DNA from: Acidimicrobiaceae bacterium
GTDB lineage: Bacteria > Actinomycetota > Acidimicrobiia > Acidimicrobiales > RAAP-2
Assembly (NCBI GenBank): GCA_003132165.1
Contig: PKWW01000069.1
Location: forward strand, 1-52,710
Direction of reading: 5' to 3'
DNA: 52,710 bases
The position numbers were made by a program, and so were the translations under genes. The notes beneath the pieces were generated by a model. That model worked only from the letters and a program-made list of their open reading frames with translations, made no database searches and was not told the origin of the DNA. Shown one piece after another: positions 1 to 8,408 of the stretch (position 1 is its first letter; every line of letters begins with the position of its first letter).

Positions 1-41
1 AGCGCCTCACCGGTGCAAAGCCCCCAGATAGACTGGACACC

Positions 42-491
42 ATGAGGGTATCGACGCGCGGCGACTACGCCAGCAGGGCGCTGCTCAGTTTGGCCCTGCG
101 TGACGATAAGACGACGCCGACCTCGGTGCGCGACCTCGCCGAACGGACCGGACTGCCCCAGCCCTATCTCGAGCAGATTCTTCTCAGTTTGAAGGGCGTA
201 GGACTCGTTCGCTCCAAACGAGGGGTCGGGGGCGGTTACGTCCTGGCGCGAAGCGCCGAATCCATCACGCTCGCCGAGATCGTCGCGGCAGTGGACGGAC
301 CAATCGTCGCGGGTGACTTCGGTGAGCCCCACCGCGACGGCGCGTGTGATCACGAGGGTCAGTGCGTCCTGCTCGGAGTATGGGCCGACGTCGGTAACCA
401 CATGCGCGAGCACCTCGCCAGTTTCACCCTCGCCGACATGGTCATCCAGGCCCAGGGTGGCCAGCCGGTGAAGCGGACCCACGCCTCATAA
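42..491 (+). CDS. Rrf2 family transcriptional regulator
   Basis: A 149-residue protein with the N-terminal winged helix of the Rrf2 family (starts MRVSTRGDYASRALL, followed by a recognition helix region LAERTGLPQPYLEQILLSLK and the wing GVGGGYVLAR). Family members bind DNA and often sense iron-sulfur clusters, nitric oxide or cysteine status. The C-terminal part keeps two cysteines, GACDHEGQC near residues 101-109, in the place where IscR and NsrR hold cluster ligands. A third ligand is not obvious, so cluster binding is uncertain. It stands alone upstream of the sigma factor. The target genes cannot be told from the window. Confidence 0.85.
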   Translation: MRVSTRGDYASRALLSLALRDDKTTPTSVRDLAERTGLPQPYLEQILLSLKGVGLVRSKRGVGGGYVLARSAESITLAEIVAAVDGPIVAGDFGEPHRDGACDHEGQCVLLGVWADVGNHMREHLASFTLADMVIQAQGGQPVKRTHAS

Positions 492-524
492 TTCCCGTTG
501 AAAGGCAGTATTCGAAGTAAAGGC

Positions 525-553
525 TTGAAGTGAGTTTTGCCTCGTGGTAAATT
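525..553 (+). promoter_or_regulatory. Promoter for the sigma-70 family gene
   Basis: A -35-like TTGAAG (525-530) is followed after exactly 17 bases by the -10-like TAAATT (548-553), which is preceded by TGg as in an extended -10. It lies in the 128-base gap between the Rrf2 gene and the sigma factor gene and gives a leader of roughly 60 bases. Called by eye from consensus and spacing only. Confidence 0.55.
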
Positions 554-619
554 AGTAATACGTCCATGGGAGAAATTCCCGCCACCGGGCCGATTTGTCT
601 CTACCCCTAAGGAGATTCA

Positions 620-1468
620 GTGATTACACCCCGCCGTTCAGCCGTCAACACCAATGACATGCTCGGTCTTCTCATGCGTGACCTTGATCGCTACCCCATG
701 CCCAATTACGACGAGCAAGTCGAACTGGCCAAGCGCGTCACCGCCGGTGACGAAGAAGCCAAGAAGCAGATGGTTGCCGCGAACCTTCGCCTGGTGCTTC
801 ACTGGGCGCGCCGCTACCAGGACCGCGGTGTCGAGATGGTCGACCTCGTCCAGGAGGGGACCTTCGGTCTGCTTCGAGCCGTCGAGAAGTTCGACTGGGA
901 GCGCGGCTTCAAGTTCTCGACGTATGCCACGTGGTGGATTCGTCAAGCCCTCCAGCGTGCGGTGCAACAGCACGGTCGCACTATTCGCATTCCGCTCGAA
1001 GTGGGCGAACAGTTGCAGCGTCTCGAGGCCACGACCGCTGAGTTGACGTCCATCTTCGCTCGTAAGCCCACCGACGAAGAGCTCACCGAGGCGACGGGCA
1101 TGTCCAAGCAGGAGCGCAACGGGCTTCGCGGACTCGCCGGGGTCACCGCCAGTCTCGACCAACCGGCGTCATCGGACTCAGCGACAACCTTGGGCGACCT
1201 TGTCGCCCCGAGCCAGCACGACTGGGTCGGCGACATCGAGCAGACCATGATGGACGAGCAGTTGCACGGAGCATTGGCCAAGTTGAGCGACCTGCAGCGC
1301 GAAGTCCTCTCGCTGCGCTTCGGTCTCAACGGCGCGACGCCATTGTCACTCCAGGCGACCGCCACCAAAATGGATATCGGCGTTCGACGAGTCCGCCGTG
1401 CTGAAGAGGAAGCCCTCGAAATGCTGCGTGGCGACAGCGCCGTTCTTGCGACGCGAGAGAACGCTTAA
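620..1468 (+). CDS. RNA polymerase sigma factor, sigma-70 family (RpoD/SigA-like)
   Basis: A 282-residue sigma factor that directs RNA polymerase core to promoters. Region 2 is well preserved: DLVQEGTFGLLRAVEKFD and then the -10 recognition helix FKFSTYATWWIRQA (about residues 75-115), followed by QQHGRTIRIPLEV. Region 3 follows, and region 4 lies near the C terminus (LSDLQREVLSLRFGL). There is no long region 1.1, so it is either a short primary factor or a group 2 (SigB/HrdB-like) factor. The start is GTG at 620, chosen for the AAGGAG at 609-614. Its TAA stop overlaps the stop of the convergent rluD gene by four bases. Confidence 0.9.
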   Translation: MITPRRSAVNTNDMLGLLMRDLDRYPMPNYDEQVELAKRVTAGDEEAKKQMVAANLRLVLHWARRYQDRGVEMVDLVQEGTFGLLRAVEKFDWERGFKFSTYATWWIRQALQRAVQQHGRTIRIPLEVGEQLQRLEATTAELTSIFARKPTDEELTEATGMSKQERNGLRGLAGVTASLDQPASSDSATTLGDLVAPSQHDWVGDIEQTMMDEQLHGALAKLSDLQREVLSLRFGLNGATPLSLQATATKMDIGVRRVRRAEEEALEMLRGDSAVLATRENA

Positions 1469-2424
1469 AGTTCGAGTCCCGGCGGCACCAGGGATCGAAG
1501 GTCTTCGGGCAGCGGCACGTTCGTCACTATCCATTCGTCGGTTCGCGGATGCGCGAAGGCCAACGTCGTCGAATGAAGGAAGAACCGGTCCTCGGGTAGA
1601 CGTCGATCGCGACGGTGTCCGTAGCGCGGGTCGTTGACGACCGGATGACCAATGGTCGCCATATGCACGCGGATCTGATGGGTCCGTCCGGTATCGAGTT
1701 GTAGGCGCAGCAACGTCATGGCGTGCGGCTTGTCGATTCGACTCAGCACCTCGTAGCCGGTGCGTGCCGGCCTCCCGTCGGCTCGTACCGCCATCATCGT
1801 GGGGGTGCGGGTGGAGCGGCCGATCGGAGCGTCTACGACACCGCGCTCTTCGGCGACGTGCCCCTCGACCATGCCGAGATACGTACGCTCCATGAGTCGT
1901 TCGGCGAGTTGCACGCTCAAATTCAGGAACCCTTCGGGAGTCTTCGCAACAACGAGCACGCCGGAGGTTCCCTTGTCGAGTCGGTGAACGATGCCCGGGC
2001 GCAAGGGGTCGCACAGTCCTTCTGCGCTCAGTTCCTGCATCTGGGGATAGAGGGCGAGCAAGCCCGCCACGAGGGTGCCCGTGCGCTGTCCGGCTCCGGG
2101 GTGGACCACCTGTCCGGGGGCCTTGTTGACCACTGCGAAGTCCGGGTCGTCGAGCACCACGTCCACGTGCACGCTCGGATCGGGCTCGACGATGCCGGTC
2201 GCGGGGGGTGGAAGAATCGCGACGAGGTGTTGACCTTCGCCGACGTTCACCGATGACTTGAGGATGACCTTGTCATCGAGCATCACGCCACCGTTGGCGA
2301 GGATCGCCGACGTTTCGGAACGCGAGAGTCCCGTGAGCATAGAGAGCACCCGATCGATGCGAATGTCTGATAGCGACCCTGGCACGACGAGATCGAGAAT
2401 CTCACCGTCGAAGGCGTCACTCAT
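1465..2424 (-). CDS. rluD: Pseudouridine synthase, RluA/RluD family
   Basis: About 319 residues. An N-terminal S4 RNA-binding domain (RIDRVLSMLTGLSRSETSAILANG) precedes the RluA-type catalytic domain with the signature GIVHRLDKGTSGVLVVAKT, where the Asp of HRLD is the catalytic residue. The C-terminal half keeps the RTHQIRVHMATIGHPVVND motif. Family members turn uridine into pseudouridine in 23S rRNA helix 69 (RluD) or at other sites, so exact specificity is inferred. I chose the ATG at 2424, just after the lspA stop; a GTG at 2439 overlapping that stop is the alternative. It is last in the ftsZ-to-rluD gene run and converges on the sigma gene. Confidence 0.9.
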   Translation of the reverse strand: MSDAFDGEILDLVVPGSLSDIRIDRVLSMLTGLSRSETSAILANGGVMLDDKVILKSSVNVGEGQHLVAILPPPATGIVEPDPSVHVDVVLDDPDFAVVNKAPGQVVHPGAGQRTGTLVAGLLALYPQMQELSAEGLCDPLRPGIVHRLDKGTSGVLVVAKTPEGFLNLSVQLAERLMERTYLGMVEGHVAEERGVVDAPIGRSTRTPTMMAVRADGRPARTGYEVLSRIDKPHAMTLLRLQLDTGRTHQIRVHMATIGHPVVNDPRYGHRRDRRLPEDRFFLHSTTLAFAHPRTDEWIVTNVPLPEDLRSLVPPGLEL

Positions 2425-2435
2425 GGTCCCATCGC

Positions 2436-2909
2436 TCACCTTGCCAACAACCGTTCTCCGCGAAGTGCCGCCACTATCAAGACAATAAAGCCCGCGGTAA
2501 TGCACACGTCAGCCAAGTTGAAGACGGGAAACGTACTCACGGCGATGAAGTCGGTCACCCGATGGGGCGTGGCGGCGAGCCGGTCGAGCACATTGGCTAA
2601 TCCCCCGCCGATGAGTAGACCGAACCCAATCGCGGGCGCGCCGTCCCTCGCGCGGATGCCGACCAGAATGACGCCGATCGCTACCAGTACGGTAATAATC
2701 GTTGTCACGAGAGGACCTGACTGGTTGAAGGAGAACGAGACGCCCGAGTTGTACTGAAGGCGCAGCCACAAAGAGCTGAACACGCGCACGCCGTGCGTCG
2801 CCAGCGAATGGCGCGCCCAGGCCTTGGTGACAGCATCGAGAGCAGTGGCCACGAGAGCCACCACGACGACGGTGGTATTGACAACGATGCCTAGACGCTT
2901 GCGCGACAC
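2436..2909 (-). CDS. lspA: Lipoprotein signal peptidase (signal peptidase II)
   Basis: About 157 residues with four predicted membrane segments. The two catalytic aspartates of the A22 peptidase family are in GGGLANVLDR and FNLADVCIT. The enzyme cuts the signal peptide from diacylglyceryl-modified prolipoproteins in the cytoplasmic membrane. The open frame runs further upstream, to 2981, but that part reads through the end of the DksA-like gene. The GTG at 2909 gives a normal length and an 18-base overlap with that upstream gene, which is unusual and makes the exact start uncertain. It pairs with rluD downstream, an arrangement common in bacteria. Confidence 0.88.
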   Translation of the reverse strand: MSRKRLGIVVNTTVVVVALVATALDAVTKAWARHSLATHGVRVFSSLWLRLQYNSGVSFSFNQSGPLVTTIITVLVAIGVILVGIRARDGAPAIGFGLLIGGGLANVLDRLAATPHRVTDFIAVSTFPVFNLADVCITAGFIVLIVAALRGERLLAR

Positions 2910-3943
2910 GAGACACACGTAAAGACCGGCAACTGCGCGAGCAGCCGGGCCTTCGAGATCGGCTCGTAACACTCGTCGCAACGGCCGTAGCTGCCATCGT
3001 CGACACGCGCGAGCGCGACGTCGATTTCGTCAACCTTCAGGCTGAGCACCGCCGCGAAGTCCTTCAACTGGTCGCGCTGGATGTCCGACGCGACACTACT
3101 GCCGTCCTCGTCGTCGTACTCGAGACGCTCACGGTCGACCAACATCTCGTTCGCCTCGGACTCGCTGATCACGATCTGAGCCTGGGTGGCTTCGCGCGAC
3201 TCGAGCAACAGTCCGCGCAACTCCTCCAAAAATGCGTGGTCGCCACCGTAGGGCTTTGAGTGCATCTTGCGCTCAAGCGCCTCGAGACGCTTGCGCTCTT
3301 CGGCGTCACGGCGCTCTTGGCGCTTCAACTCTTCGAGGTTGCGTCGTTCGATCTCGCGCTGCTTGCGGAGCTTCTCAGCCTCAATCGCCTTTCGCTTGGC
3401 TTCGATCTCACGCTGCTTCTTCGCCTCCACGGAGGCCTTCTCACGGGCCTTTCGCTGCTGTTCACGTTCTTTGGTGGCGGCTTTGGCCTTGGCTTCGCGT
3501 TCCTTCAGCGCCCTCGCGGTGGCGGCGGCCTTGGCCTTTTCGCCAGCGGCCTTGGCCTTTTCGGCGGCCTTGGCCTTGGCTTCTCGTTCCTTCAGCGCCC
3601 TCGCGGTGGCAATGACCCTGGCCTTTTCGGCGGCGACCTTCTTTGCGGCGGTGGCCTTCTGGGCCGGCGTCAGCACTGCAACTTTCTTTGCGACCTTCTT
3701 CGCGGGCGCCTTCTTGGCGGGAGCCTTCTTGGCGGGAGCCTTCTTGGCGGGAGCCTTCTTGGCGGGGATCTTTGCGGCGGTGGCCTTCTTTACGGTCTTC
3801 TTCACGACAACTTTCTTGGCCGGAGCCTTTTTGGTGAGGGCCTTGGAGGCCGTTGTTTTCTTGGCGATCATCTTCTTCACGGGCTTCTTGGCCGAAACCT
3901 TCTTCGCTGGCGCCTTTGCGTTGTTCTTGGCGTTGGACGGCAT
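2891..3943 (-). CDS. Histone H1-like lysine/alanine-rich N-terminus fused to DksA/TraR zinc-finger protein
   Basis: A 350-residue protein of three parts. Residues 1 to about 95 are a basic Lys/Ala/Pro tail of KKAPA-type repeats, like the histone H1 or Hc1 tails that bind DNA. Residues about 95-225 are highly charged and Arg/Glu/Lys-rich (EREAKAKA and similar), and should form a long alpha-helix or coiled coil. The last 120 residues are a DksA/TraR domain ending in CDECYEP and CVSC, a four-cysteine zinc finger. DksA relatives act in the secondary channel of RNA polymerase. Start ATG at 3943 follows a clear GAGGAG. Function is inferred; nucleoid binding plus transcription control would fit. Confidence 0.8.
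   Translation of the reverse strand: MPSNAKNNAKAPAKKVSAKKPVKKMIAKKTTASKALTKKAPAKKVVVKKTVKKATAAKIPAKKAPAKKAPAKKAPAKKAPAKKVAKKVAVLTPAQKATAAKKVAAEKARVIATARALKEREAKAKAAEKAKAAGEKAKAAATARALKEREAKAKAATKEREQQRKAREKASVEAKKQREIEAKRKAIEAEKLRKQREIERRNLEELKRQERRDAEERKRLEALERKMHSKPYGGDHAFLEELRGLLLESREATQAQIVISESEANEMLVDRERLEYDDEDGSSVASDIQRDQLKDFAAVLSLKVDEIDVALARVDDGSYGRCDECYEPISKARLLAQLPVFTCVSCRASV
3709..3772 (-). repeat. 15-bp tandem repeat encoding KKAPA units
   Basis: Four near-identical consecutive 15-base units (plus-strand form ggagccttcttggcg) inside the DksA-like gene code for the repeated KKAPA of its H1-like tail. Slippage at such a repeat could change the tail length between strains. Confidence 0.75.
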
Positions 3944-4004
3944 GGCTAACTCCTCGTGATTGCAATGAACAAGTGCGCGCCGACCCTAGCAGCCAGCGAA
4001 GGAC

Positions 4005-4763
4005 CTACAAGCGATCGTCGCTCGCGGGCTGCTCGAAGTTGAGCACCTGGCCGATCGTCGGCTGTTGGGGTGCCGGCGCGGGGGGCGGAGCGACCGGTCG
4101 AGCGGCTTCAGGGGCAGGCGGTGCAACTCGCGGCGCGGGCGGCGTTGCGCCGGGAGCGGGCGACGACGCTGAAGGCCTCGCACCACCCACGTGGAGCGAA
4201 CTTTCAACCCAGCGCGAGAACTCGGCGAGCACGCCACTTAGGCGCGTGCGCTCGGTCTCGAGTTGTCGAGCCAGATTGTCCACGTCCTCGCTCAGTCGCT
4301 GTTTGAGTCCGTTCAGACGGTTGACCTCGTCTTCGGCTCGACTTCTCGCTTCGCCCACTATCTCGCGGGCGCGCTCTTGGGCGGTGGTGGTAAGTTCGCG
4401 AGCCTTCGCCTCAGCTTCCTGCTGGGCGTTCTCGATGAATTGCTGGGCCATCACGATCATGGCGGTCACCTGCTCGGCCCCCGCCCCCGAGGCGACGACG
4501 CGCACTGGGGCAGGTTGGGCCGGTGGCGGCGTCGCCACGCTCGAGACGCCCGCCTGTCCACTCTGAAGTTGGTTGATTCGTTCACTCGCCTGGCGAAGTT
4601 GCTGACGCATCTGGTGCAACTGGTCTTTCAACTGGCGCGTTTCCAGCGACACCCGCTCAAGGAACTCGTCGACCTCGTCGACGTTGTAGCCCTTAAGGCC
4701 GACTTTGAAGGCCACCGTGTCGATGGCGTCGAGGGCTGAGAGAGCGTTATCCGAACTATCCAT
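4005..4763 (-). CDS. DivIVA-domain protein
   Basis: About 252 residues. The N-terminal DivIVA domain is recognisable in VAFKVGLKGYNVDEVDEFLERV (about residues 14-35), the segment that binds curved membrane at poles and septa. A long coiled coil follows (QLKDQLHQMRQQLRQ onward, and again after residue 100), and the C terminus is rich in proline and alanine. In actinomycetes DivIVA/Wag31 organises polar growth and septum placement, and this gene sits downstream of sepF and yggT as is usual there. The ATG at 4763 is chosen; a GTG at 4784 would add seven residues. Neither start has a convincing ribosome binding site. Confidence 0.82.
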   Translation of the reverse strand: MDSSDNALSALDAIDTVAFKVGLKGYNVDEVDEFLERVSLETRQLKDQLHQMRQQLRQASERINQLQSGQAGVSSVATPPPAQPAPVRVVASGAGAEQVTAMIVMAQQFIENAQQEAEAKARELTTTAQERAREIVGEARSRAEDEVNRLNGLKQRLSEDVDNLARQLETERTRLSGVLAEFSRWVESSLHVGGARPSASSPAPGATPPAPRVAPPAPEAARPVAPPPAPAPQQPTIGQVLNFEQPASDDRL

Positions 4764-4809
4764 GCAGCAACCATACTGCCCCACGCTGGTCAGCGAGTGA
4801 TTTCAGCGA

Positions 4810-5061
4810 CTAGATGATGTTGTTAATGACCTCGAGAAGGATAATGGCAACGAGGACCGAGAAGTCGATGCTGACCCCACCCAAGCGCGGACGGGGCATG
4901 ATCTGACGAAGCGGGCGAAGCACCGGCTCAGTGAGGCGAGTGAGCGCATGCTTGAAACTGGCGAGGCCGCCGCTCGAGTTCGTGGTGGGGAACCAGCTGA
5001 GCAACGCTGAGATGATCAAGACCCAGATATAGAGCGAGATCAATAAGTGGACGAGGTTCAT
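4810..5061 (-). CDS. YggT family membrane protein
   Basis: An 83-residue protein with two hydrophobic segments (residues about 3-22 and 62-82) joined by the family's conserved loop, SWFPTTNSS and LTEPVLRPLRQIMPR. YggT proteins are usually encoded beside sepF and ftsZ in Gram-positive bacteria and cyanobacteria. They are linked to membrane or chloroplast division, but no biochemical role is settled. Its ATG at 5061 shares one base with the sepF stop (TAATG), so translation is probably coupled to sepF. Confidence 0.88.
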   Translation of the reverse strand: MNLVHLLISLYIWVLIISALLSWFPTTNSSGGLASFKHALTRLTEPVLRPLRQIMPRPRLGGVSIDFSVLVAIILLEVINNII

Positions 5062-5657
5062 TAAAGGCCGGTCGACTGGTAATTGTTGGCCCGCAGTCGC
5101 TCACGTACGTCGGGGCTGACGTGCGTTCCCTGGGGGCTGACCAGGTAGACGGCCCCCTTCTCGAGAATCTCCATCTTGGCGTTGAGCGCGTAGGCCGTAC
5201 CAGAAGCGAAGTCAACCAGACGACGTGCGAGACCCGCATCGACCTGATTCACAATCATCACGACGGCACGGTTCGAGCGCAACAGATCGGTAATGCGTCG
5301 CGACTCGTTGTAGTTGTTGGGCGTGAAGATCGCCACGTCGCGCTCTTGGGACAGGGGCGCGATGGCGCGCACACCATTGTTTTGGACCGGACGGATTCGT
5401 GGAGCCGGTCCCTGGGATTCCAGCACTGAGATTGACGAGCTACGTGGGGCAGTCCCCTGAGCACTGCGGACATTGGTGGGGCCGGTCGCAACGGTGGGGA
5501 AAGGTCGCGGGGCGACGGCGGGACGTGACCACTCGGGCTCTTCTTCCATGGCGGGCTGGTCCGAGAATGGTCGCGCGGGACCGGTCGAGGCGTACTCGCC
5601 GTACTCGTCTTCGATGAGACCCAAGAACCCCAATGCCTTGCGCATCTTTTCTTTCAT
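5061..5657 (-). CDS. sepF: Cell division protein SepF
   Basis: About 198 residues. The N-terminal MKEKMRKALGFLGLIEDEY is the membrane-binding amphipathic helix. A variable linker follows, then the conserved SepF core from about residue 107 (VAIFTPNNYNESRRITDLLR and the segment RRLVDFASGTAYAL). SepF polymerises and ties FtsZ filaments to the membrane. It is the obvious anchor here, because no ftsA is present in the cluster. The ATG at 5657 is chosen because GAGGAG lies seven bases upstream; the frame could also open at a TTG one codon earlier. Confidence 0.93.
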   Translation of the reverse strand: MKEKMRKALGFLGLIEDEYGEYASTGPARPFSDQPAMEEEPEWSRPAVAPRPFPTVATGPTNVRSAQGTAPRSSSISVLESQGPAPRIRPVQNNGVRAIAPLSQERDVAIFTPNNYNESRRITDLLRSNRAVVMIVNQVDAGLARRLVDFASGTAYALNAKMEILEKGAVYLVSPQGTHVSPDVRERLRANNYQSTGL

Positions 5658-5693
5658 CAAACTCTCCTCGCGGCCGTACCGCCCTGATCCATG

Positions 5694-6386
5694 TTAGGTC
5701 AGGGCCGTCGCTGCCATCCGAGGCCCGAAGAGGGCCCTTCCGAGACGGACCTCGCTCGTACCCTGCTCACAGGCTATTTCCAGGTCGTCGCTCATTCCCA
5801 TCGAGCGCTCCTTCAATCCCAATTCGTCCGCCAGCGCCGCAGTCGCCTTGAACGCCGCGCGAGCGCCGTCAGGATCTTCGGGCGCGACCGTCATGAGACC
5901 GCGCACGTCAAGGCCCAGTTCGCGAGCCCGCTGCACAATGCCCTCGACCTCTGATTCGCCGGCCCCGTTCCTCTGCGCAGCACCCGTGAAGTCCACTTGG
6001 ACGTAAATGGCCATTCCGGGACGAACGTGGGCAATCTTTTCGATCTCCTTGAGTCGCGACACGCCGCACAGAAGGTCCGCGTGTTCGCAGAGGCGGGCGA
6101 TCTTGTTCGTCTGCAGCGACCCGAGGTAGTGCCAAGTGAGCGCGAGATCTCCCGTCGCTGAGTGTTTCGCGACCAGTTCATCGAGGTAGTTCTCGCCTAC
6201 GCAGGTAATACCCGCAGCACTCGCGGCCCGAACCACGTCCGCACCGAAGGTCTTGGTCACACCGACCACACGGATCCGCTCGGGGTCGCGACCGGTACTC
6301 GCGATGCGCGCTTTCGCCACCGCCAGATTAGCGACGACGCGATGAACGAGTTCGTGGCTAGCGGAGGAAGCTTGGGAGGTCGTCAT
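5694..6386 (-). CDS. YggS/PLPBP family pyridoxal-phosphate binding protein
   Basis: About 230 residues forming an alanine-racemase-like TIM barrel. The PLP lysine is in VVGVTKTFG near residue 45, and the family motifs [18 protein letters not shown] and [11 protein letters not shown] are all present. Members bind PLP but have no known catalytic activity; they affect PLP and amino-acid balance and are regularly encoded between ftsZ and sepF. The ATG at 6386 overlaps the end of ftsZ by about 29 bases. A later start is possible but would cut into the first helix. Confidence 0.9.
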   Translation of the reverse strand: MTTSQASSASHELVHRVVANLAVAKARIASTGRDPERIRVVGVTKTFGADVVRAASAAGITCVGENYLDELVAKHSATGDLALTWHYLGSLQTNKIARLCEHADLLCGVSRLKEIEKIAHVRPGMAIYVQVDFTGAAQRNGAGESEVEGIVQRARELGLDVRGLMTVAPEDPDGARAAFKATAALADELGLKERSMGMSDDLEIACEQGTSEVRLGRALFGPRMAATALT

Positions 6387-7443
6387 CGCCACCGACGTCA
6401 AAGAAGTCGTCGTTGGTCGGGCTCGTGAAGATGTCGCTGCGCGGTCCCTCGGTCATCGCGGGTTCCTGGACAGTGGTCGCGGCCTTGGGCGGCGCACTGT
6501 GGTCGAAGCCGGCCGCGATGACGGTGACCCGTACCGCCTCGCCGATCGACTCGTCGATCACGCTGCCGAAGATGATGTTGGCGTCGGGGTGGGCGACGGA
6601 ATGGATGATATTCGCCGCGTCCGTGACCTCGCTGAGCGTAACGTTCGGTCCGCCGACGATGTTCATCAGGATGCCGCGCGCGCCGTCGATCGACGCCTCG
6701 AGCAGGGGTGAAGTGATGGCGGCGCGCGCCGCGTTGACGGCGCGACCCTCGCCGGTTGAAGTACCGACGCCCATGATGGCGGTGCCGGCATTTCGCATGA
6801 TCGCGTTCACGTCGGCGAAGTCGGTGTTGATGAGGCCCGGCACGGTGATGAGGTCGGTGACGCCGCGCACCGCCGACAACAGCACGTCGTCAGCGATCTT
6901 GAACGCGTCGAGCATCGACGTATCAGCGGCCGTGACCGAGAGCAGTCGGTCGTTCGGGATGACAATAAGCGTGTCGACTTTGTCGCGAAGGGCCTGAATA
7001 CCCTTCTCGGCCTGCGTGGCGCGACGCTTACCCTCGAATGAGAAGGGGCGGGTCACGACACCGATGGTGAGGATGCCGAGCGACCGGGCGATCTCAGCGA
7101 CGATGGGCGCAGCGCCGGTGCCCGTGCCGCCACCCTCGCCCGCGGTGATGAACACCATGTCGGTGTCCTTCAGCGCTTCTTCGATCTCGGCCCGGTGGTC
7201 TTCGGCGGCCTGACGGCCGATCTCGGGGTCACTGCCGGCACCCAGTCCTCGAGTCAATTGGCGACCGATGTCGAGCTTCAAATCCGCCTCACTCATGAGC
7301 AGGGCCTGCGCATCGGTGTTGGCTGCGATGAACTCTATATTGCGAAGTCCTGCAGTGATCATGCGGTTCACCGCATTGACACCGCCGCCACCCACGCCAA
7401 TAACCTTGATTACAGCGTGATAGTTGCTCTGGTTGAGACTCAT
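6358..7443 (-). CDS. ftsZ: Cell division GTPase FtsZ
   Basis: A 361-residue tubulin homologue that forms the cytokinetic ring. The tubulin signature [10 protein letters not shown] is at about residues 104-113. The N-terminal nucleotide-binding loop [14 protein letters not shown] and the synergy loop region [11 protein letters not shown] are present. After a short variable linker the C-terminal peptide DDLPSFLR closes the protein; in other bacteria this peptide binds SepF and FtsW. The start ATG at 7443 follows AAGGGGA. The gene has its own promoter in the 113-base gap after ftsQ, so it can be expressed apart from the upstream dcw genes. Confidence 0.97.
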   Translation of the reverse strand: MSLNQSNYHAVIKVIGVGGGGVNAVNRMITAGLRNIEFIAANTDAQALLMSEADLKLDIGRQLTRGLGAGSDPEIGRQAAEDHRAEIEEALKDTDMVFITAGEGGGTGTGAAPIVAEIARSLGILTIGVVTRPFSFEGKRRATQAEKGIQALRDKVDTLIVIPNDRLLSVTAADTSMLDAFKIADDVLLSAVRGVTDLITVPGLINTDFADVNAIMRNAGTAIMGVGTSTGEGRAVNAARAAITSPLLEASIDGARGILMNIVGGPNVTLSEVTDAANIIHSVAHPDANIIFGSVIDESIGEAVRVTVIAAGFDHSAPPKAATTVQEPAMTEGPRSDIFTSPTNDDFFDVGGDDDLPSFLR

Positions 7444-7518
7444 GAACTCCCCTTGGGTTAACTCTTCTTGTGCGTCCCCTCAAAGAGGGTCACTTCTTTG
7501 GCGAACAAATGTCATCGA

Positions 7519-7547
7519 AGGCTAGTCAGCCCTTCGTTTTTGGTCAA
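7519..7547 (-). promoter_or_regulatory. Promoter upstream of ftsZ
   Basis: On the minus strand TTGACC (7547-7542) is separated by 17 bases from TAGCCT (7524-7519), about 75 bases before the ftsZ start. A small hairpin with a CCCTC/GAGGG stem lies in the leader near 7478-7490. This is the only sizeable gap inside the division cluster after mraZ, which supports a real promoter. By-eye call. Confidence 0.55.
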
Positions 7548-7556
7548 ATGCCCCAC

Positions 7557-8408
7557 TCACGAAGGCGGCGCGCCCGTCACCGCCAACTCGTCAGGAACGC
7601 TTACATCAACTATGTCGCCTGGCTTCAGGGTTGTGCGGGCAATGACCGACGCAATCGCACCGAATTTGGCCCGCAGCAAGGTTGCCGGACCGAGCACGAA
7701 CGTGACCGGGGTGGTCATCTTGAGCGTAATTACCCCATTCGGCGTCTCGATGACCTGGGACACCTGGGCGGCGAACGCCTTGGGCAGTTGACTCGCCACG
7801 AGCGCGGCATCGCGCCCGGCGCGCTCGAAGGGCCACGCGGCGGTGGTGGGATTCGTCCAGACGAGGGTGGGATAATTCGCGTTGAGCGGAGCGGCACCGA
7901 GGTCGTGACCGTCGGCGTCGACGAACTGCAGCTGGTGCTTCGAATTGAAGGCCACCGCGACCGACACGCTCTCGTGCACCGTCACGATCACGCTATTCGG
8001 CCAGTGTTTGGCCAGCGACACACTACGAATCCAGGTGAAGCTCATGAGGTTACGCTCTACCGCACTTGCGCTCAGACCCACCATCGTGGGGTGGCTCTCG
8101 AGTCCCGATGCTGCGAGCACCTGGGCAGTGGTCTCGTGGTGGACCCCCAGCAGTGTCACGTGCTGGACCCGGAAGATCGACTGGTGAAGCGCCCACTGGC
8201 CGGCGAGTACGACCAGCGTCACCACCAAAGCGAAACTCACCATCATCTTCGTGAAGCGATGTGGCGCGGCCTTCACCGCGCGGGTCGTCGAGGACTCGTG
8301 TCGTGGTGCCGCAGCCCTTCCGGCCGGCTTTCGCCGGGATTCCTTGCGCTTGGTCGATTTCGATCGCGTGGGAGTTTGCGTCGTTGCGATCGCGGCGCGC
8401 CGACTCAC
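7557..8408 (-). CDS. ftsQ: Cell division protein FtsQ/DivIB
   Basis: A 283-residue bitopic membrane protein. A basic Arg/Lys-rich cytoplasmic tail (about 1-52) is followed by one membrane segment (MVSFALVVTLVVLAGQWAL) and then a POTRA domain beginning FRVQHVTLLGVHHETTAQVL, with IRSVSLAKHWPNSVIVTVHE at its end. FtsQ forms the divisome core with FtsL and FtsB and controls FtsW/FtsI activation. The GTG start at 8408 overlaps the murB stop as GTGA. The position between murB and ftsZ is the usual one for this family. Confidence 0.92.
   Translation of the reverse strand: MSRRAAIATTQTPTRSKSTKRKESRRKPAGRAAAPRHESSTTRAVKAAPHRFTKMMVSFALVVTLVVLAGQWALHQSIFRVQHVTLLGVHHETTAQVLAASGLESHPTMVGLSASAVERNLMSFTWIRSVSLAKHWPNSVIVTVHESVSVAVAFNSKHQLQFVDADGHDLGAAPLNANYPTLVWTNPTTAAWPFERAGRDAALVASQLPKAFAAQVSQVIETPNGVITLKMTTPVTFVLGPATLLRAKFGAIASVIARTTLKPGDIVDVSVPDELAVTGAPPS

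Noticed and set aside
3260..3959. Long open frames on the strand opposite the DksA-like gene
   Set aside because: They are shadows of a Lys/Ala/Arg-rich gene whose codon bias keeps the other strand open; the Leu/Gly-rich and Ser/Ala-rich proteins they give match nothing, and the minus-strand protein has clear DksA zinc-finger motifs.
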